A stretch of DNA of 64,000 bases from contig WUJK01000006.1 in NCBI GenBank assembly GCA_011317545.1, positions 1,674,001 through 1,738,000 on the forward strand. The letters are read 5' to 3'. The position numbers were made by a program, and so were the translations under genes. Shown one piece after another: positions 26,023 through 37,596 of the stretch (the stretch's first letter is position 1; every line of letters starts with the position of its first letter). Source of the DNA: Coniella vitis (taxonomy: Eukaryota > Ascomycota > Sordariomycetes > Diaporthales > Schizoparmaceae). The notes under the pieces are model-generated. The model was not told where the DNA came from. It worked only from the letters and a program-made list of their open reading frames with translations, and searched no databases.

Positions 26023-26058
<36 letters not shown>

Positions 26059-28791
26059 ATCTTGGGCATGCTGCTCGAGCTGTGCCATGCTTCTTTGGAA
26101 TCTGTTGTGTCGCTTGCCCGCAGCCTTTTGCAACCTCTCCTCAAGGTTTCTATTACCCAAAATAGCTTCGAAAAGTGTATACACCATTTTCCCAACCAAC
26201 CATACCCGAGAAACATCCTTCAAGGCTGTCATACAAGTCCTAATCCGATCTTGCGTCACCTGTTGGATGGAAGGGATTGGAGACCGCATCTGATACACAT
26301 GCATGATAAGTGCAGAGAATAGACTGTACACGATGAAGGCAGGACAGTATCGAAGCTGTTCATGTGCTGAAAGATTCTCAATGATTGATGTGATCATGGC
26401 GGCCGCTTGGAAGGCGATATTACGTGACGGATAAGCAGCATCCTCTGGGAAGCGTGAGTTTCCGCCGCCAGGGGGCATGTGGGCTCGATGTAAGAGGCAA
26501 AGCGTCGTATAGTAATTGGAGTGCAGCAGAGCTGACCAAAAGTGGTGTCTTGGCATCTCCCAGTATACCGTCTTGGGACAATTCTGAAGCCAATCTGCCA
26601 AAGCCATATCGCTATGCGTGAGATCAATCGGGTTGCGCTGCCGTCCCTTGGCAGCAACCGAGTACTGCTGGGACAGGACGAGGCCCATGATCTCGCACAA
26701 CTTGACATACTGCATGAAGAAATGGACGTGTATGGTATCGACAGGATAGTCGCTCGGCCGGCCATCGTCGTCCTCAATAAAGTCTTCCTCCGTAAGCATT
26801 TCAACGTCGGAATCGTCGAGGTTGATGTGAACAGGCCGTCCCAGGGCCACGGCGACAGAGCGGTCTCGAGTGAACAGTGTCCACCAAATCCTCTTCCATA
26901 GACGCTTGTCGGCTTTGCTAAGCTGCGAGCCTTCGACGCTCCGGTGCATGCCGGATCCCTGTGCGACAATCGTAGCCACACGGGTCCAGTAAAAGACGTT
27001 TTTGGTTACGTCTTCCGGGCCTTCCCAATACCAACCCATCAGCAATAAAGACTGCACTATCGTCACTCGATCGTCTTCGTAGCTGGCGTCATACAGAGCC
27101 TTGGCGCGTTTATAGAATGTCAGCGCAGCGGGAGTGGTTGAGCCGTTGGCGTCCATGAGTTGGGGATTGGTGCACACGCGGGAACCGGCGAGCAAGATGG
27201 CTTGCAGCAATAATAGTGAGGGCGGTTCTTTGGGATCTTTGTACTGCCTCATGAATCGCGCCCGGTTGATGACTGGAACTATGGGGTGAACCCATTTGAA
27301 GTAGGACTCGATGAGTTCGTCGCAAAGGGAACGTGGCGGGAGGAGAAAAGCACCGCGCTGGTGCAGGATATCGATTTCGACATTGTCCAGCTCGGTGAGC
27401 CTGGCCCTAGATCCACGGACATTCTCCGGTAGCGGGTAGTGGACCACATCTGCATCTCCTTGTCGGTCGTGGACGAGCAAGGTCAGATTGGATGACTCGC
27501 CAAGATAGGCAACACGGCCTGCTTCAGTGATCGGGGCACGGGTGAACTTTGGTTTCATGACTAGGTTTAAATAAGTATTGTTGTCCACCTCCTCTTTCTG
27601 GGTCTGTGCCGCCGTCATGGTGGTCGATGGGGTACCTTCTGCAGTGTGATATACGGCGGGCGGCCTGGTATTGAAAGTGCCAGTTCCGGTGGCAGTGGAA
27701 GCTGGAAGGGGCGAGCGGTCTTCGGATCCATCTCCTCGTTCACTGGCGGTAGTGTCAAAACGTCAGTAGCCTGTCAGAGTCGGGAGGACCGCCTCGAGCA
27801 ATGACATTACCTGTCCGAGTCTTTGGCTGTAGACGCAGCGGGAACCTTTTTCCTTTTTGGTGTGGGAATTTTGCATTCAATTTGGAAAGCAACGCAATTC
27901 GTACACGGTATGCCGAGCGAGGCAGCATCGCATCGAACTTTCCTCCTGTTTGGCGACGGTGGTCAGCCTCAGCGTGTCAAAGTGATGGGCAAATCGGCAG
28001 TGTTCTCGCAGCTGTGAGTGTGCAACACAGACACGGCCATCGCAAGTTGCGCTTGGGGAAGGGCGTGGCCCTCTTCGTATCGAATTTGTGGGGTGGGACG
28101 TACGCATGGCAGGTCTGTTTGGAGTAATGCACAATTTAGTCAGGGATGACCAGACGAGAGAAGAATCAAGAAGAAAAGTTTAGGGCGTGTGCACAAGATG
28201 TGCGTGAAGACACGGGCATCTCTGTCTCGTGGCATGCTGAGGCGGTCGGTGACCTGCGACATGCGACAGAGAGACATCGAAGCTCTGCTATCGAGTTGCC
28301 GAGGCACGATAGGAACAGCGTCAATCAGCCCCGGGAGCTGCAACACGGTTCCTTGGTCGGCCGGCCGGGCGAAACATTGAACCCCCCAAACAATAGGCAT
28401 GTTCCGGTTTAGGTTTGAACAGTTCAACGCAATCAACAACCAAGGAGCGCCGACTCACCTCACAAGCACGGGACGCGCGTTGTCTTCAATTTTTTTGCGA
28501 GCACACGCATCATTAGCAAAGCTCTCGTTGGGATGCGACGCGACAAGACGGCACAGATATGCCATGCCAGCCATGAACATGACAGGGCGGCCAGTGCACC
28601 TGGTGATCCTACCTCCGGAAGCTGAGATGGGCCTGGTTGGCCGCCATATCTCTCTTGGAAATGTGCGTCGAGTTGGGAGAGGCGGCGGCGTCGGAGCCAG
28701 CGTTGACGCCCGTGTCGGGGGGATGGCTCGTCGGAGGCTGCGAGGATGGCTGCCTGGGCGGCCCGTCAACGAGCGACGAGTCCGAGTTCAT
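25103..28791 (-). CDS. farA: Zn2Cys6 transcription factor, FarA / cutinase factor CTF1 type
   Basis: Six exons: 28791-28613, 28483-28459, 28114-28104, 27945-27811, 27742-25238 and 25166-25103, giving 972 residues. FarA/CTF1 proteins activate peroxisomal and mitochondrial beta-oxidation genes, and cutinase in Fusarium, in response to fatty acids. The binuclear zinc cluster has Cys67, 70, 77, 86, 89 and 96 and reads RACETCHARKVRCD, followed by basic PTPKRKK. It is encoded across three exons, two of them only 25 and 11 nt. The middle fungal-specific factor domain (about 180-580) includes YFKWVHPIVPVINRARF, ALTFYKRAKALYD and the signature SKADKRLWKRIWWTLFTRDR. A Q15 run and Gln/Pro-rich region follow, then the conserved end WFQFFGINGD. 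The large intron 28458-28115 contains one CCGAGG hexamer, a possible autoregulatory site. The FarA versus FarB branch is my inference. Confidence 0.88.
26014..26058 (-). repeat. Glutamine codon repeat (Q15) in the farA-type gene
   Basis: Fifteen CAG/CAA codons in a row in the linker after the fungal-specific domain. Mixed CAG and CAA interrupt the repeat in the middle. Likely length-variable between strains; probably part of an activation or low-complexity region. Confidence 0.9.
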
Positions 28792-30666
28792 GGTGGGCAA
28801 GGAGCGGCGGACCGCTGGAATTGCACGGGGGCGGGCAGGTGTCTGGGAGTGCAGACTCAAGTCGGGAGATGCGGACAGGATCGATCGGGGAGACTCAAGA
28901 AGATGGCATCGCTGGGTTGGTGCGAGAAGCGCAGGAATCGGAGATGAGGACGGGACGGCAGCAGATGCAGGCGCAGGCGCAGGCGTGACCGTACGCGCAT
29001 ATGTAGGTACACGGCTTGTTGGTCCCGCGGTGAGGTTCCTTTCTGCTGCGCCAAACGAGAGAGCCCCGGGTCGTCTGGATTGGGGCGCTGCGGAAGCGTT
29101 CGCGGGGGCTGCGTTTTCTCAGTTCGAGTGTGTCGACACGTCGCTGGATGTGGTTGATTGACAAGGTCGAAATTCGGCATGGGAAAGCGCAAAGTGTTTG
29201 GCGGCCATACTACCTTCTATGTAGCTCCAGCTACCCACCCATCCATCCACTGGCTTCAACGTTGAGAGCCGGCGTGTTCCGCTGTAAGGAGGCGTAGCTG
29301 AGGTGGGCTAGGGCGTCCTGGGCGTCAAGGGTCGTGGACAGCACCCTGGCAAGCCGAAGAGCTCCTACCAAGTAGGCTGCTAAGTGCCTATGTAGATACC
29401 GACCTTGGGCTACACAGTACAGCCACAATTCTACAAGGGCTGGTCCAGCCAGAACGGGCCGCTGCAAACACTATGTACTTTCATAGTACAGTGCCAGTGC
29501 TTACAAGGGCTCCTCTTCATGATGGGACCAATAGCTGGCATTGCTTTGGTAAAAAGCGTCGACCGCAGCAAGAGCCATCTGCTCTATTGTTCCGTTGTCC
29601 GCTTTTACATAGTATCGGGCTCGTGCCCCTTTCAAGGCTCTCGGATCCGAAAAGTGCTCGAGGGTATCATCAACCTCACTACGCAACCATAACTTTTCTC
29701 TTTACCATGTAAGGACCACATATACAGTACATTCAAAGCAGCATTGACTTTTTACAAATAAGGCAAGCATCTCGTCACTCTTCCCCCGCGCGTCAAAAAT
29801 ACGCAGCAAGCAAGCCCTTCTCCGCACTGCTACTTGAGTACATAGTACCTGCCAACTTCCAGTACATATCAGTGCTATGTAGTAACTGCGCCGAGTCATC
29901 CGTGCGGGAAACCCCACTGACGAAAAAAGGTCCTCGCGCCCGCCCCCCCAAGGCGGCAGTTGGAAATCCAACTAAACAATGGGGACCAAGCAACGCACCA
30001 CCGTTAGAGGGGCCTGTCATGTTGGCTTTTTTTCCCTCCTTCCCTCCCACGTCAAAGCTTGTCCATTCATTTCGATTAGCGGTGTCCAAAAGCATAAACA
30101 GCGCCCCCACACATCGTAGCTTGGGCACCCTCGGACGATCAAAAAGCACTTGCAGGAGTTGTTACTGCATTGCAGAAAACAAATCACCGCTATTCGTCCC
30201 TCTAAGCACGGCAACAACTCAGCTCCCCTGCATCAGAAAGAGGATGTGATTTGCATTTCGCTTTCGAAACTTCTCAATAGGGTAAATGCTATGCGCGGAT
30301 CAAAAGTGAAGGAAGCGCGAGGCAATCCCCCCTCCTCCCCTTCTTTAAGGTCGTGATGCGTGTACGTGGTACGCTGTGCTGACGTCCACTTTCCTATTCG
30401 TTCTCGCCAATTGTTGACTTCCCCAGACTTTTGGACTCCTACGCTGTTCGATATTCGTCCTAGACTTTCATGCTCGCTAGTGAGACAACCCTCTCGTGGC
30501 GGTCACTTGGAGAAAATAATGCGAGAAAACCGCAGACATGTGACAACCGAGGAAGTCGAGTCCCTGCCAATCAGATCGCGAAGTATTCATGTACATTCTT
30601 CTTATTGTGTGTGACTTATCAAAGTCTATCTCATGCAGCTACATAGTAATACAGCACTCTTGATCA
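28792..30666. other. Upstream region of farA-type gene, with mcd4 3' flank
   Basis: About 1.9 kb with no gene supported. The long 5' flank is typical for a regulator. TACATAGTA occurs at 29839-29847 and 30640-30648, with near-copies around 29470-29492. A CCGAGG lies at 30547-30552. Confidence 0.5.
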
Positions 30667-33600
30667 TCATTTCTTTTTCATTGGACCCTCTTCGGCAGCT
30701 GCAGGTGCACCGTTTACTTTGGTGCCGTTAGTCGCAGCTTTCCCACTTGGCAGACCAATGACTTCGACGCCGTTGATAAACCAGGCCGAGACGCCCTCGA
30801 GCGCCGTCACAAACACACTGAGCAGACTGGCAATGGCAAAGTGCGAAATTGTACTGCCAATCTCGAGCCACGAGCCTTCGTCCTTGACCACCCAGAAAAA
30901 GTACAGCGTCAAAATATCGCTGATGGCCATGACCACCATGAACAGTGCCGACGGCGCCACCCCAATTCGCTTGTTGAGAATGCCCAGATTGGCAGATACA
31001 AGCGCAAATGGTATCATCAGTTTGAGGATCAGGAGGGCTCCCTGCGAAAAGGGGTCGAAGATGGGTATCAGTCGGGTAACGCTCTCCAAGCTAAAGGAAG
31101 AAATGGAGGCGACATTGCCGGTCGAAAAGAAGGCGGATTGCAAGAAGACAAAGAAGAACAGCGCCACGCGCGCATCTCCAAGTGACAGCGGGCGGTACGG
31201 GTTCGGCAGTTGGCTGGGAACTTGCTGGGTGCTCGGTGAGCCATTGCCTGTGTTGTGGTTCTCGTCGGTAGCAATGGTAATCTTGTTGATGGATTTAGTG
31301 TACACCTCATGCTCCAACCTTACCCACGTTACTAACGTGATCCAAAAGGCAACATAGAATAATCCTTCGTAGGAGATGGTGAAAATCACAAAAGTTGGTG
31401 CGCAGGTGAGAAAAATGACAACAAGTCGATGCAGGTAATTGTTGTTGGCCTCCAAGCGATGGGCCAGAGGCATAAGAAGTGATATGACTTGGGAGAAGTT
31501 AGGCTCTTGTATCATCTCATCAACCATTTGGAAACGCTGTAGACTTACCAAGCACAAGCCACCCGACGACCTGGTTACCACGAGGCAAGCCTTGCTTAGC
31601 TTGCAGAGACAGTGCGCTCGAACGGGTAACGAGCATGGCTAGCACTACCAGCCCAACTTGCACTCCAACCAGTGTTCTTGAGAGACGGCGCTTGCTTGCT
31701 GGTAATTTGGGTGCCGTCACTGAAAAGTCGGCAAGAACTCGCTCTTCAAATATCAGATACAAGACACCAATCACAACCATCAGAGCTCCTCCCAGCATAA
31801 TGAGCGTAACGTCTTCGACTTTCATTGCCGGAAGAAGGGTAAAGGTGCTCATTGAGAGACAACAGACAGCCCACAATGAAGAGAGTATTGCATGTTCTTG
31901 AATAAACGAGAATCCAGAGGACAGAGGCCAGAAGGCCCCCATGATGTACAGCGCGGTCAAGACCTCTCGGTGAATGTAGCCAATAGCCAGCGAGAATATA
32001 ATGGCAACATACACGGCGCCGCCGAATCCCAGAGAAAGCAAGGAAGTGTCTCCAATAATAACTTTGGCGCCCCGCATCAGACATTCTCGACGGGCATAAA
32101 CCTCTTCCCAGAAGAATACAGGGAAGAAGGCATATGCGTAGTATGCGATTGGTGATTTGGAGATTATGAATGAAGCAACAAGCCACACGTAAACGGCAGT
32201 AAAAGCTGCGGTCGCCGTGGAGTTTCTGGACGGCACGACGGAGCCTTGCAGGACGTGAAGATTGATGACGGTCGTGATGGCATACACCATCCATCCAAGA
32301 TAACCAATGGTGACTGTTGCCCGGAGAAAGAGCCAATCGTAAGTTTGCAAGTACCGCAGGCCCTCCAATCCAATCTTAATGAGACTCTCAGACTCCTCAA
32401 TGGCTTCTTCGTATTTGCCTTGCGTAATCAGCTGGCGAATGGCTGCAACTCGCTCGTCTGAAGAATGCCCACTTTCGCCCAACGGCCAGTATGGACGGAA
32501 TCTCAGCTCTGTAGCCCGCTTCTTTTCCTCCTTGACTCGGTACATTTCAAGAATCTGTTGAGCGTTGACGAGTAGAGACTCTGCCTTCTCATTCACTTCT
32601 GCTGCGAGGTACGGTAATGGGAGCTCTCCGACCGAATTCGCGGGATACTCGATCCCCACCAAATATGCCATGAGAGCTGCGACATCAGCCTGGCTCACAT
32701 CGTGTCTTCTGACATGATCCAAGTTCCAATCCGATGAGTATTCATCGTGACCCGGGGCTACCTTGCCAGGATGTAATTCAGGCTTGGCCACACCTGAGCC
32801 CCAGGAAATGAGGGGTGTCCGTGTGTTATCCGGATGACCATCACCATGGCTACCCCAGTCGCTCATTCCATGGTCTGCTGTAAAGACATACGAAGTTCTG
32901 CCGTCATTGTAGAATTTCTCAATCACTTCAACGGTTTCCTTGACACCCTGGTCAACAACTTTGATGTTGTGGAGGTATTCCTTCGAGTACGGCCGGTACG
33001 AGTGCCCAGTCGTGTCAAGGCCCAAGAGGTGCAGAAAAAAAACGACCTTGTCCTGCTTGAGAGCCTCCTTCAATGTCTTGTTGCGGTTCGCCTCCTCGAA
33101 CAGTCCCTTGACGTGGTCAAAGACCCAGTAATCGAGATGTGTAGCATCTTGCGAAAAGTCCTCCTCTTCCGCGCCGTACATGAACGAGTCGACACGTCCG
33201 GGCACAGCGCCATGTTCAAACATGGGTAGGATATCTGGGCTACCCCAACTCCATGTATGCTGGCTGCGATTGAATACGCTGTCAAAGTCGACGGGGTTCA
33301 ACTTCCAGCCCGTCGTCACGGCCGAAACATCCTCATACAATCCCGCAATCAGCGCAACATGGCCTGGTCGTGATTCTGTCGGCACGCGCGTGTGCGAAAC
33401 GCCAAAGGTACCATGCTCGAGTATTCGGGATCTCAAAAAAGGCGCAAGAGGGCGCGGCTCGAGGTCTGCGTCCGTCTCCGGGTATGGTTCTGGATGGAAT
33501 TGGAAAGCTTTGTCGGCACGCAAGCCGTCCCCTAGAAAAGAATGAAAGATTGTGAGTAAGCAGGTAAGCCGTGAACAAGAGAAAAGTTGTGCGGCAGCGT

Positions 33601-33780
33601 ACCAACGAACAACACCAGTCTATCTGCGGGAGCCTTGCTGGGCGCGGGGCGCTCAACTTTGAACAGTCGCATGCCCGATACGATGGGACTGACAAAGTAT
33701 ATGTCGAAAATTGAGGCAATGTAGACCAAGTGGAAAACTACGGCCAGTGCCAGGAATCTGGCCCGTGGAAAGCGCGCCAT
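30667..33780 (-). CDS. mcd4: GPI ethanolamine phosphate transferase 1 (Mcd4, PIG-N)
   Basis: Exons 33780-33603, 33531-31549 and 31487-30667 give 993 residues. Mcd4 adds ethanolamine phosphate to the first mannose of the GPI precursor on the lumenal side of the ER. It begins with a signal-anchor (LALAVVFHLVYIASIFDIYF) and the conserved IVSGM segment. The lumenal catalytic domain is of the alkaline phosphatase/sulfatase type: FVGDGLRAD, ESRPGHVA, LGLDTTGHSYRP and the metal-binding TADHGMSDWGSHGDG. The second half has many membrane segments. It ends MKKK, a dilysine-like ER retrieval signal. Joins G|GG (GDGLRAD) and G|TC (VLVISLL) at the 71-nt and 61-nt introns restore known family sequence. The role is related to that of bst1. 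Confidence 0.95.
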
Positions 33781-34733
33781 GCTGTCTGCCCTGTGGTGTA
33801 GCTCGCAGTTACCCGTGGTCACTTTTGAGGAGGCGCAAGGAAGAGGCGCCTGTCTTTGAATCGCTGTCGCTCGTGGATTTTCAGGGCGTGGCTGGCGCGT
33901 CTTCCATGGCTCTGTAGGCGACTCAACAAGTGCCGACACTGAAGACAACGGGCAGTGAATGAGCGAAAGCCAAGTTGTTGCAAACGATCTCTCGGGCGGA
34001 AGAAGAAATGAGTGGAAGTAAACCGGAGGAAACAGCATCAAGATCGAAGTGGTTAGCGGCTTGCTGCCCGGTACAATGTACGACGCGATCAGTGGCCGAA
34101 TCGCCAAGCTACACAGTACATAGTACGGACCTCGACGGGCGGGTCACCCAGAACGCGAACTTGACTCCTATGTATGTACTTACAAGGGGGATGCGCCACC
34201 TGCAAAGTACTATGTACTGCTATGCGCGCACTGAAGAACCATGGAAAAGCCTGGTGCACTCGTGGATCAAGAAATAGGGGTAGGTATGTAGTGCTTATGC
34301 TTACTTCCAGCTAGGTGTTGTTCCTGAAGATCACCCTAACAGCAAAGCCACTGATTCCCTTCATTCCTGCCCTCCTCCTGTTCTCGTGGAATGACTTTTA
34401 CAAGCCATTGTTCCTGGACCAGAAAGGTACATGGAAAACCCCAACTTTTGAATTACGGAGGTTTTGCAGCACGTGTGGGCGCGATTAAGGAATAGACAGG
34501 CATGTAACAAATGACGGCACACGCCAGCGTCTGTGGGCCGCTGAAGCTTCCACTACTAGGTATGTATAGTACTATGTAAAGTGGCAGGGGGACCCTGCAC
34601 TTGCGACCGGGATGCCATAGTGACCCGCGGCGCCCTTGAGCCGCAAGTCTGCACTGCACGTCGTTCATTGTGACAATGAGGGCGACGGCTTGCGATCACC
34701 ACGAGCATCGCCGCAAACCACTCCGCGTCCAAA
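33781..34733. promoter_or_regulatory. Divergent promoter region, mcd4 and aps2
   Basis: About 950 bases between divergent starts, no gene seen. It has the densest set of TACATAGTA/TACTATGTA motifs in the window: 34117-34125, 34208-34216 and 34570-34578. Confidence 0.5.
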
Positions 34734-35364
34734 ATGCTATCCTTCATTCTGATACAAAACCGCCAGTCAGTCGAAAAACCAAGCCCATCCCATACCTGGC
34801 ACTTCTCTTTTTGCTTTCGATTCCAGACTAACCCCGATCTTCCGAATTCAGGGGCAAGACCAGATTAGCAAAATGGTATGCGCCATACAGCGATGACGAG
34901 AAGATCAAGCTCAAGGGCGAGGTATGTTTGAGAGCTCCTATCCCATCGTCTAGCGCGACGGTTGTTTTCAAGCGTGCAGCATAAGAAGCCCTAGCTTATA
35001 CGGCATACTTACCTGAAATAATCCATTCAAACAGGTCCATCGCCTTGTAGCGCCCCGCGACCAGAAATACCAGTCCAACTTCGTCGAGTTTCGCAACAAC
35101 AAGATCGTTTACCGACGCTACGCAGGACTTTTCTTTTGCGCCTGTGTAGATACAAACGATAACGAGCTTGCCTACCTCGAAGCCATTCACTTTTTTGTCG
35201 AGGTCCTCGACTCCTTCTTTGGCAACGTCTGCGAGCTGGACTTGGTCTTCAACTTTTACAAGGTCTACGCCATCTTGGACGAGGTCTTTTTGGCCGGCGA
35301 GATTGAAGAGACGAGCAAGCAGGTTGTCTTAACGAGACTGGAACATCTGGATAAATTGGAATAA
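34734..35364 (+). CDS. aps2: AP-2 adaptor complex small subunit (sigma-2)
   Basis: Exons 34734-34765, 34852-34921 and 35035-35364 give 143 residues, the family length. Sigma-2 is the small chain of the clathrin adaptor that sorts cargo at the plasma membrane. Diagnostic pieces are MLSFILIQNRQGKTRLAKWY (joined across intron 1), NFVEFRNNKIVYRRYAGLFF, NELAYLEAIHFFVEVLD and CELDLVFNFYKVYAILDE. The wording FILIQNR and LVFNFYKVY fits AP-2 rather than AP-1 or AP-3 sigma. Introns are 86 and 113 nt. The start is the only ATG that gives the family N-terminus. Confidence 0.96.
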
Positions 35365-35922
35365 CGAGGCAACCGCAGAGTGGAGGTTCGTGCGACTCAG
35401 TGGGTGTAATGCGGGCGGCATAAGACGGAACAGCAGTTGTTTTCTGGACTGACTGCTAGCTTTCCTGTGTACAAAAGGCATGGACTTTGGAAAGGCATGG
35501 CGTATGGCGTTTTATAAGTCGGTGGTGACACCGCAATGACTCGTTGGCCGGGCGACAAGTGATGGTCTTCGTGTCAGATGCCAATTGGAATCAGTGGCAT
35601 GAACGGTGCTTATATACAGCATCTCACTTGATTTTGTCCCAGGAGGTCAGATTGAACACTTACTTTCAATGTTCAAATACTCATCAGTAAGGCTGTTTAG
35701 ATACTGGTGATACGTTCAAATCACACCACTTTCTCCAGCCATGAGAACATAATGCGCTGAAGTTGTGCTGGGAAATTGTACTGCTATGACAACGATATCA
35801 CATCTGCACTATTATTAAGTTTCGAGGCTCTGACATGGAGTAGGAGAGTGTCATATTGAGATTTCATGGTATTCCAACCGAGGCTAGGTAGATCGAGCCA
35901 AACACCCTCAAGCTTGGCCAGT
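35365..35922. other. Convergent gap between aps2 and the unrecognised gene
   Basis: About 560 bases, 3' flanks on both sides. A short frame on the minus strand just past the stop codon at 35923 could be an alternative last exon of the neighbouring gene, but I have no conserved sequence to support it. Confidence 0.45.
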
Positions 35923-37053
35923 CTACTGAGGTTGCGTACTCGCAACATAAGAGCGACTGACCACATAATCCGAGAGCTCGTCCATGAATTTGTCCAAGTC
36001 GAAGGACGACATGCCCTCGACCACGTCCTCGTTAGCACCCGGAGAACGACTTCGGGCTTCACCTTCCCTCTCTTCTCTCATATTTGAGGTTGAAGCGCCA
36101 CTACCAACATCGGGGCCACTAGGCAACAGCAGCGACTCTTGTTGTACGCGCCCAGGCAGCGGGGACCGATCTGCCACACAGCTGGTGTCATCCGGCTGTG
36201 CACCGAGCCATGCGGCCCCGTCGATGTATGCGCGCAGATTCTCAACGTCAGCCTGTGAATTGCGCTCTGTGGCCTGCAAGAGTGCTTTGTTGAGCTCATC
36301 ACGTCTGCGCGCTATTGCTTTTTCGACGTCTTTGATCAAGTTCGATCTGAGGGTCTGCACTGCATCCACCTCTGGTATTCTGACATTGGTCGCTTGGCGT
36401 GTTTCTTCCGTTGCTTTGCCGCGATGGCTTTGCTGGCTACTGGATGACTGTGCCCGTCTTTCCTGGCTAGATTGCTCTGTGTGAGATAGAATTTCGGAGC
36501 ATTCCTCAGGAGGCCGCTCGAGCTGTACAATTGAGCCAGTATGGCCAGAGGCAGGACCCTTATAAAAGAAACCACTGAGAATCAGGGGATGTTGGTTGCG
36601 GGCGATAGACTTGCGCGGTATGACTTGCGTAGAGTCAAGCAAACCATGTAGCGATTCTTCGATGATGGATAGTTTGCAAACCTCAGTCTGGTCGGTATTA
36701 GGCTTGACTGCTTTTGTGAAATAGACACCAACTGCTGCGGTAATGATGCGAGTTGCGATTCCGTACTTTAGCAGCCCGCGAACCCAAGACTTGAGGACTT
36801 TTGTGATATCGTCCAAATTCACAAGATCCCAGTCAGCATGGTTCGCATGTAGCCAGGCTAGATATGCATCGAGAACAATTTGAGGCTGTGATTTGATGGA
36901 CTGATCAAGCTGTCTCAAATCCACACCTCGTAGTGACGGTCGATCGAGTCTCCAGCTCAGGACGCGCTGGAACCGGTTGAGGTCAAGGTTTTGAAGGGCC
37001 TCTCTGTTCGTATCCCCTGCGCCCGGAGGCGTCGAAGCGTTGGGTATCGGCAT
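35923..37053 (-). CDS. Unrecognised protein, single exon
   Basis: A 376-residue frame without introns, starting at the first in-frame ATG (MPIPNAS); the frame is open upstream but has no further ATG. I do not recognise the family. The first half looks folded: helical segments around NLDLNRFQRVLSWRLDRPS, QIVLDAYLAWLHANHADWD and VLKSWVRGLLKYGIATRIIT, the last two of which could pack as amphipathic helices. The second half is polar and Ser/Glu/Gln-rich, with a likely coiled coil near LIKDVEKAIARRRDELNKALL and an acidic end SSFDLDKFMDELSDYV. No signal peptide or zinc motif is visible. A GTCAGT donor-like site within the last 40 bases leaves the C-terminus uncertain. Confidence 0.6.
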   Translation of the reverse strand: MPIPNASTPPGAGDTNREALQNLDLNRFQRVLSWRLDRPSLRGVDLRQLDQSIKSQPQIVLDAYLAWLHANHADWDLVNLDDITKVLKSWVRGLLKYGIATRIITAAVGVYFTKAVKPNTDQTEVCKLSIIEESLHGLLDSTQVIPRKSIARNQHPLILSGFFYKGPASGHTGSIVQLERPPEECSEILSHTEQSSQERRAQSSSSQQSHRGKATEETRQATNVRIPEVDAVQTLRSNLIKDVEKAIARRRDELNKALLQATERNSQADVENLRAYIDGAAWLGAQPDDTSCVADRSPLPGRVQQESLLLPSGPDVGSGASTSNMREEREGEARSRSPGANEDVVEGMSSFDLDKFMDELSDYVVSRSYVASTQPQ

Positions 37054-37596
37054 AGCAGATGAGCCCAAGTGAGGTTCAAGGGGATCTCGTGCTCTCAAAG
37101 CGGATAAAGCATCATCTCTGTGTTGCGGTGGGGCAGCGATGGAGCGAAAGACAAAGAGACATCAAGACTTTAGCTTGGACTCCAAGGATGAGGTTGTGTA
37201 AGTGATTTGGGGTCTCATGATAGACCACACGTCGACGAAATGGTTTAAATTTCATCCAAGAACTGGATATGTTAGCTTGACAAACACAAGAAAGCCTGTG
37301 GAGGCAAATAACAGTAATTCATCCAAATAAATGTAGGGTATGTTTACATACCTCGTTATAGACTATCGAGGTACTTTCGTTGAATCAAACTCTAGGAAAC
37401 ATCAATATTGAATGCAAGGATCGACATTACAACCTCCATGCTTTGTTCAAAGAAAAGTAAGAAGCATCAAGTGGCAATGCACCATTTCCCCGGGGCCTTG
37501 CCATACTGTCCACCAACTCAAGACTCGGAAGGTTCAGCAATACAAGAACAATAGAGAACTCGTGCTGTGCTTTGAATCCTGGCCTGGACACGGGAC
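37054..37596. other. Gap between unrecognised gene and ist1
   Basis: About 540 bases holding the upstream region of the unrecognised gene and the ist1 3' flank. Nothing else seen. Confidence 0.5.

Noticed and set aside
28637..29161. 174-residue frame on the plus strand
   Set aside because: It overlaps exon 1 and the upstream region of the FarA-type gene on the other strand and has Arg/Gly-rich composition typical of antisense frames in GC-rich DNA.
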